From assembly GCF_905475465.1 (NCBI RefSeq), contig NC_062254.1:1942001-2006000 (forward strand): a stretch of DNA of 64,000 nt, given 5' to 3'. This stretch comes from Pieris napi (lineage: Eukaryota; Arthropoda; Insecta; Lepidoptera; Pieridae). Under the pieces are notes generated by a model, which was given only the letters and a program-made list of their open reading frames with translations, ran no database searches and was not told the origin of the DNA. The position numbers and the translations under genes are program-made. Shown in pieces: positions 58,621 to 64,000 of this stretch (position 1 is its first letter; each line of letters starts with the position of its first letter).

Positions 58621-58825
58621 CATACTACTCATGTGTGCTGTACATATTATAAAAGGAATCTTCTTGCGTCTATATGTATGCAATAAACTCAACGAATGAC
58701 CTCCCCAGGTGCAGGTGCATAATTATGTTTTTTATTAATTGAATTAAATAATAGTTTTTGAAGAGATCGCGCATAATGCCAAAATATGCGAAACCACGCT
58801 TGTCTAATAAAAACATGTCTTTTTT

Positions 58826-58950
58826 TTGTAGTATAAGGGGGCAAACGAGCCCACGTGACGACCAAAAAGGGTTGTTATCGCAGCCCATGGACACTAGGGT
58901 GTGTTGCCGGCATCGAGGAAGTAGTATACTCTTTCTTTGAACAAGGAAGG
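58826..58950 (+). repeat. Repeat family I variant
   Basis: TAAGGGGGCAAACGAGCCCA, ACGACCAAAAAGGGTTGTTA, CAGCCCATGGACACTAGGGT. Confidence 0.8.
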
Positions 58951-59387
58951 GAAGACACCCACCGGGAGTCGATACCACAGTTCTTTAGTTCACAGAAGAC
59001 ACAAAAAATATTGAATTGCGCTGAATTGTACAGATTTGAGTGTTTTTATGACAGCTGTAAAAGATATTAAGGGATATATATAAAATAATTCGATTCTAAT
59101 GTTATATTATTATCGTATGACAATAGCGTGTTTATCAAATAAAATTCAATTACATCGTTCACTGGTATTAATTTGACGCAATGTTTTCAAAATATCTACC
59201 TTCCATGTGCAAACATGATTATAATAGACATTACTCATTTGAATCGAACTTAAATATTGGTTTAGCGAAGCGAATATTAAGTTAGTGTTATGACCTATGT
59301 CCCAAAGTGGGGAAAAGGTATTCCAGCGAAGGAAACCAGCCTGCTCGGTCATGGGCAGATCTAGTAAGTAGTAAGTTTTATAATGAC

Positions 59388-60020
59388 ACTAGCTGCCCCC
59401 GCGAACTTCGTTTCTCCTTAAGCGGGCCATAGACGGACCGCGTGTTGCAGTCAAGACCGACTGCAATATGCGGTCGCCGCACGGCGATCTGCAGTTTCCA
59501 TACTAAATTCATATTCGAAATACACGGACCGCTCGAGCAGTTCCTGAGCAAACCGCATATTGCAGGTCGGTCTTGACTGCAACATGCGGTCCGTCTATGG
59601 CCCGCTTTAGTATGATTTTACTTAGCCTACCTCTTTAGTACATACCAACATGGATCATTTTGCTATGCTTTCCCAGAGACTGTTCGGTTTTCCGGAATAA
59701 AAACTTTTCTCTATATAAACCTCAGAGTTCAAGTCATAATTAACAAATAAATAATAGACGTTGATCGTAGAGGGCTGAAAATTAAGGGTTTTATTATGTA
59801 TGGGTATATATTTTTTTATACTGTAAAAAAATAAAAACAAAAAAAATTGTCTAAAAATTTTTTTTTTTTTTGGGTGGACACCCCTTTCACTTAGGGGGTT
59901 GAAAGGTCGATAGTAGTCGATTTTCACAATTACTGAATATGCATAAAAAAATTCATAAGAATCGGTCGAGCCGTTTCGGAGGAGTATGGGAACGAACATT
60001 GTGACACGAGAATTTTATAT
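59388..60020 (+). repeat. Repeat family G copy split by a nested MITE
   Basis: CACTAGCTGCCCCCGCGAAC, then the MITE at 59421-59606. The body follows (TTGATCGTAGAGGGCTGAAA, CACCCCTTTCACTTAGGGGG, GAGCCGTTTCGGAGGAGTAT, GACACGAGAATTTTATAT). Confidence 0.85.
59421..59606. mobile_element. MITE family F (TSD TTA), nested
   Basis: AGCGGGCCATAGACGGACCG mirrored by CGGTCCGTCTATGGCCCGCT, with TTA at 59418-59420 and 59607-59609. The interior also folds (TGCAGTCAAGACCGACTGCA and its partner). Confidence 0.92.
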
Positions 60021-60746
60021 CGTACCGAAAGAATATGTACCTAATAAATATTAGCTTATTTTTTTTTTTTACATTACAAAGTTATCAAATATAAAATTAA
60101 TATGTATCATAGACAACTTAGTAATTTTAATAAAATTATACATTACACTACAAAGGAGAAAGAAAAATTGCAGGTTCTGGTACATCGAAGTCTAGTATAA
60201 CAACTCCACTTTAAGCAGTCGGTAAAAAGCTCTGTAATGGCGCGATAACATCATCGACTCACGCGCTGTCAAATCGGCAACGTCGCTCAAAATATTTTGT
60301 AAATAGCCTATTGTGTTGTGAGTGAGATAGAAACGGCAAAAGGGACGCGAGGAAAAAGGATAGGTGAAAAATACCTTGGTCATAACGGTTTTTAATTATT
60401 TTCTTATGTCATACATGTATGGTAATTATTTAATAGTTGTTACGCTTACACCGCTGAACTGGTTTTAGTGAATTTTGTGTAGAGAACCAAAAACTTATAG
60501 GCTACTTTTTCGGTAAAAAACTGATACATATGAGACCCGTTTTACTGAAGTTTCAGTTGTTTAAGTGTCTATTTAGTTTGAGATATTATTATCACATTTT
60601 TTATTTTGCTTGTTTAATTTTATCCCTTGTTAGCTTGTAGAAGCATGTTCTAATATAATAGATTTGTATGTGTAAAATTTTCATGTCATATTTTCTTGTA
60701 CCTATAGTTTTAGAACTTAAAAATAAATTTTAAAAAAATATTTAAA

Positions 60747-61022
60747 GGCCGACAACGCAATCGCGAGCCATCTGGCATTGAGTGTTCATGGGGGGTATCA
60801 TTTAACATCAGCCCTGCGATTCTGTAACTCCCTTTTCGAACTCAAACAGCAGTTTTCGCATCGGTCGCTCTAAAATCAGTCGTGAAGCAGTCATTTTATG
60901 ATTTGGCATTCTGATAAACAATAAACTACATGCTACCACCTTTTTAGACCGCTGTGTGAGTTCGAAAAGTGAGTTACAGAATCGCAAGGCAGGTGACCCT
61001 CCTACCCAATTGCCCCCTGTTC
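60747..61022 (-). repeat. Repeat family I copy split by MITE H
   Basis: AAGGCCGACAACGCAATCGC ... CATTTAACATCAG, interrupted, then CAGGTGACCCTCCTACCCAA, TTGCCCCCTGTT. Joined across the insertion it restores the family consensus. Confidence 0.85.
60812..60989. mobile_element. MITE family H copy 2, nested, TSD CAG
   Basis: CCTGCGATTCTGTAACTC ... GAGTTACAGAATCGCAAGG; the core CATTTTATGATTTGGCATTC is shared in inverted sense with 20517-20670. CAG stands at 60809-60811 and 60990-60992. Confidence 0.88.
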
Positions 61023-61400
61023 TGTAGTAAAAGGAGAACAAAATAGATATATTGAAATGTTTTTTACTTTTCAAATATCTAGTATGTAGCCTTCTCAAAA
61101 TGCTCAGTAGGAAGTAAAATGTACTGGCGTAATGCTTGTAATGTAATAAAAGATTGTTATTCTAACAAATCCCCTTTTGTTTATAATTATCACCTGAATC
61201 GAACCGTGAAATCTCGTTCCGTTGAAACGCGATTAAAATCACGCCAAAGAAATTGTGGGAATAATTACGTTTATAATTTTATATACATCTTTTATATAAA
61301 TATAATGAACCTTATATGATCGAACATAGAGTCAAATGGCGTATAAGACTTTTGGATTATGGGCAAGAGAGTAAAACATATATTTAATATGATTATTACA

Positions 61401-61680
61401 AGAACTGTGTTAGCCTAGTGCGATTTTCATCCGAAGGTCGTAGTTTCGATCCCCGGCTGTGAACTACTGGACTTTCTTTCTATGTGCGCATTTAACATTG
61501 CTCGAACTGTGAAGGAAAACATCGTGAGAAAACCGGCTTGCCTTAGACCCAAGAAAACAGCGTGTGTCAGGCACAGGAGGCTGATCACCTACATGCCTAT
61601 TAGATTAAAAAATGATCATGAAACAGATACAGAAATCTGAGGCTCAGACCTAAAAAGGTTGTAGCGCTACTGATTTATTA
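61401..61680 (+). repeat. SINE-A copy
   Basis: GAACTGTGTTAGCCTAGTGC, TTTCGATCCCCGGCTGTGAA, GTGTCAGGCACAGGAGGCTG, tail GTTGTAGCGCTACTGATTTA. Confidence 0.9.
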
Positions 61681-61789
61681 TATTCTTTTATATTAATCAA
61701 AGGAATGGTTGAATTACTCAAAAACGTGGCGATACACGTCATTACACAAACATCTGTTTTATGTTACAAAATTCATTACGATAATAGAT

Positions 61790-61890
61790 AATTTGGGGAA
61801 GAAACTGCGGCTAGGGGGCGTTGGGCGGGTTCATCGACCGCCGCCCGCCCAAGCCTCGTATCGAACCTTCGCGGATGTGACAAGCCTTTT
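61790..61890. other. Isolated GC-rich patch
   Basis: CTAGGGGGCGTTGGGCGGGT, ACCGCCGCCCGCCCAAGCC stands out from AT-rich flanks. It is open on the plus strand (61709-61945) but without recognisable domain and without clear splice sites. Confidence 0.3.
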
Positions 61891-62274
61891 TATACAGCCT
61901 TCAGATATTTATAGAAACGTTATGCATACTTTTGAATATAAATAAGTAGCTAATATACTAATTTAATAAATGTGAGATACAACTATTCAAATCACAAACA
62001 AAACAAATTCGCTTCAAAACTAAAGAATTTTGAACTTCACTAAATTATTTAGAATTTTCGTGAATTCACGAAGTACCCCAGCTTTATTGGAAGTCAAGCT
62101 TAACATTCTAGAATCTATTATTACGAAACACTATAAAACTACTTACAAAAAGAAATGTAAAGAAAATACGAAAAACAGAGCGATACTATAAAAAGCATAT
62201 TGAAATTCAACTACAACGGAAATGTGCAAAATAAAAATGCAAAGGAATTCGAAAGACAGTACTACGATATTTAC

Positions 62275-62292
62275 CTTTATGTCTTGCAAGAC
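62275..62292 (-). CDS. Candidate 18-nt microexon upstream of Tet
   Basis: On the minus strand an excellent acceptor (ctaattgtttccag) and a donor (AAG/gtaaat) enclose 18 nt that read VLQDIK. This is a whole number of codons and fits phase 0 into the Tet exon at 50544. There is no protein-family evidence; chance pairing of splice motifs is quite possible. Confidence 0.25.
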
Positions 62293-62342
62293 CTGGAAAC
62301 AATTAGATCAATATTAGAACTTTGATCATAAACTTATTGACT

Positions 62343-62440
62343 AGATATGTCTTATGGTGAAGGGAAACGTGAGGAAATAAATACTAAAGACAAACGACAC
62401 CTTCCAGGCATAGGCTGATATAGCTTTTCAATGAAACAGA
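62343..62440 (+). repeat. SINE-A body scrap
   Basis: ATGGTGAAGGGAAACGTGAG, GGCATAGGCTGATATAGC, ATGAAACAGA; very decayed. Confidence 0.35.
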
Positions 62441-62549
62441 CGTAAAATGTATGCCCTATTGAAGGTAGCACTTCATACGACGATACAATTTAGATCGAAG
62501 AAAATGCATTTGAAATATTCAATAATACACAATCCCAGTAGTCATCGAT

Positions 62550-62712
62550 GAACATCGATGTGATGAGCATTTGGTGTTGTAATTAGGTCTTGGGTGTTTA
62601 AATATGTATTTATATGTCTATCTATCTATAATATGTATGTATATCCGTTGCCTAGTACCCATAACACAAGCTTCACCAGCTTAGCATGGGACTAGGTCAA
62701 TTGGTGAAAAAA
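62550..62712 (+). repeat. SINE-J copy, head truncated
   Basis: AACATCGATGTGATGAGCAT, TTGGTGTTGTAATTAGGTCT, CCAGCTTAGCATGGGACTAG; opposite orientation to the two other copies. Confidence 0.85.
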
Positions 62713-63111
62713 AAAGTTATTTTCAATAATGTCTAAAGTTAAGAGATGTTTATGGGTAAACAAAACAATTTTTATTTAAACATCCAAGTCCTATAACACT
62801 AACAAAATTCACGCAATTATTTTACTATTGATAGAAATATACGTTTTTACGATAGTTATTATTACAGTGTAAAGTTTTAATTATTGTTATCTAAATTTCA
62901 ATTATAAGCGTACTGTATTATAATTTTTTATATCTTAGTTTTAGTTAGTATATTTCTATATTTATGCACCTCTTGTGCACAAGGTATTTTTTATTTTTAC
63001 ATACTTGGGTTGCTTGGAAGAAATTGCTTGTTAGCGGTAAAGCCTCGTTGCTTAACAACTTATATAACTTATTTTTGTATGTATGTTTAAGGTAACGAAA
63101 TATGTATAAAT

Positions 63112-63470
63112 ACTAACTGACCCGGCAAACGTTGTTTTGCCATGTATATTATTTCTAGGAAACATTTTTTAGTTAAATAAAAGAGCTTATTAACTATATA
63201 ATTAAAATAGGGGTTGAACGTAGAGGGGTGAAAATTAGGGGTTGTATGTATTTTTGTATGCTGTATCATAAAAAAAAGAAAAAAATTGTCTAAAAAATAA
63301 AAATAAAATGTTAGGGGTGGACAACCCTTATCACTTAGGGGTATGAAAAATAGATAGTAGCCGGTTCTCAGACCTACTGAATATGCATATAAAATTTGAT
63401 AAAAATCGGTCAAGCCGTTTCGGAGTATGGTAACTAACATTGTGACACGAGAATTTTATATATAAGATAT
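63112..63470 (+). repeat. Repeat family G copy
   Basis: ACTAACTGACCCGGCAAACG, GGGGTTGAACGTAGAGGGGT, CAAGCCGTTTCGGAGTATGG, GACACGAGAATTTTATATAT. Confidence 0.9.
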
Positions 63471-63934
63471 ACGTTTTACAAGGCAAGTGATTGGCAAACG
63501 TGTCGGCGTCGTTGCGTATTTAAACATGGTGACAAATGACAATCTCAATAAATAAATTCCCTTTGTGCTATATGAATAGTTTATCGAGAATCTCAAGATA
63601 AAAATATCAGAGGTCAGTGTCCGAGTTGAGTGACCCGCCTCATCCCATCTTGAGGCAGGTCAGGTTTGTTTACTATCGATCACTTAACGACTGTTATTAC
63701 TCACAATTTACAAATAATGAGTAAAATTTACAAGCCAATATTTACTGTTTTGTGTGGAATTTCCGATAATAAGTTGCGCTTTGTGTGTTTCTTCTTGTTT
63801 ATTATTCGACCATACCATCTAAAACAGGAGAGCCTTTTTCTATTCATGCATGCGGCAAAAACACCAAATCAAGAATATATTGTTTCTATTTCAAACACCG
63901 GTCACATACTTTTAATATTATTAAAAAAAACATA

Positions 63935-64000
63935 AGTGTTGGCCGAGTGGCATCAGCATGCACCTTCCCTGAGACGAAACCTACGAAAGTTCGAACCCCG
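63935..64000 (+). repeat. SINE-A head, cut by the window edge
   Basis: AGTGTTGGCCGAGTGGCATC, AAGTTCGAACCCCG; the rest lies outside. Confidence 0.8.

Noticed and set aside
1..64000. CRISPR arrays, bacterial operons, riboswitches or prophage
   Set aside because: Intron-containing animal genes and SINEs throughout; no regularly spaced direct repeats of the CRISPR type.

Overview
The window is AT-rich, intron-rich animal DNA, packed with short interspersed repeats. I infer a lepidopteran insect (moth or butterfly). The conserved genes look insect-like, and the tRNA-headed SINEs, the 'GCTGACCCGGCAAACG' family and the 'GGCAAACG...CACCTGATGTTAAG' family resemble repeats common in Lepidoptera. I could run no database search, so the clade is inference.

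Three protein genes are supported. (1) The 5' end of glutamate synthase (GOGAT) lies on the minus strand. Two coding exons (9779-9888 and 8464-8594) carry the N-terminal glutamine-amidotransferase start, including the catalytic Cys in EACGVGF, and a probable non-coding first exon ends at 13103. The rest of this large gene is not visible and should lie beyond the left edge. (2) PDSS2, the second subunit of the polyprenyl diphosphate synthase of ubiquinone synthesis, is complete on the plus strand: six exons from 14365 to 33233 encoding 379 aa. (3) Tet, the 5-methylcytosine dioxygenase, is on the minus strand. Its 3' eight exons (50544 down to 36859) give one open frame of 1,932 codons holding the whole Cys-rich plus double-stranded beta-helix catalytic region. 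An 18-nt microexon at 62275-62292 may belong to it, and its 5' end lies to the right of the window.

Layout: GOGAT (minus) and PDSS2 (plus) are head to head over a gap of about 1 kb. PDSS2 and Tet are tail to tail with about 3.6 kb between stop codons. GOGAT makes glutamate in nitrogen assimilation, PDSS2 feeds mitochondrial coenzyme Q synthesis, and Tet oxidises modified cytosine in the nucleus. I see no sign that they form one pathway.

Much of the rest is transposon-derived. A tRNA-headed SINE is present in about fifteen copies or pieces. At least six families of short inverted-terminal-repeat elements are flanked by 3-bp TTA/TAA-type duplications, as expected of PIF/Harbinger-like MITEs. 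There are other inverted-repeat elements and decayed non-LTR and DDE transposase pieces. The most interesting observations are two independent insertions of the same SINE exactly at splice sites, one with a target duplication spanning the GOGAT 5' splice donor and one in the PDSS2 exon 2 acceptor tract. Also notable are the head-to-head GOGAT/PDSS2 pair, the candidate Tet microexon and nested MITE insertions. I found no CRISPR, operon, integrated virus or clearly new multi-gene system.
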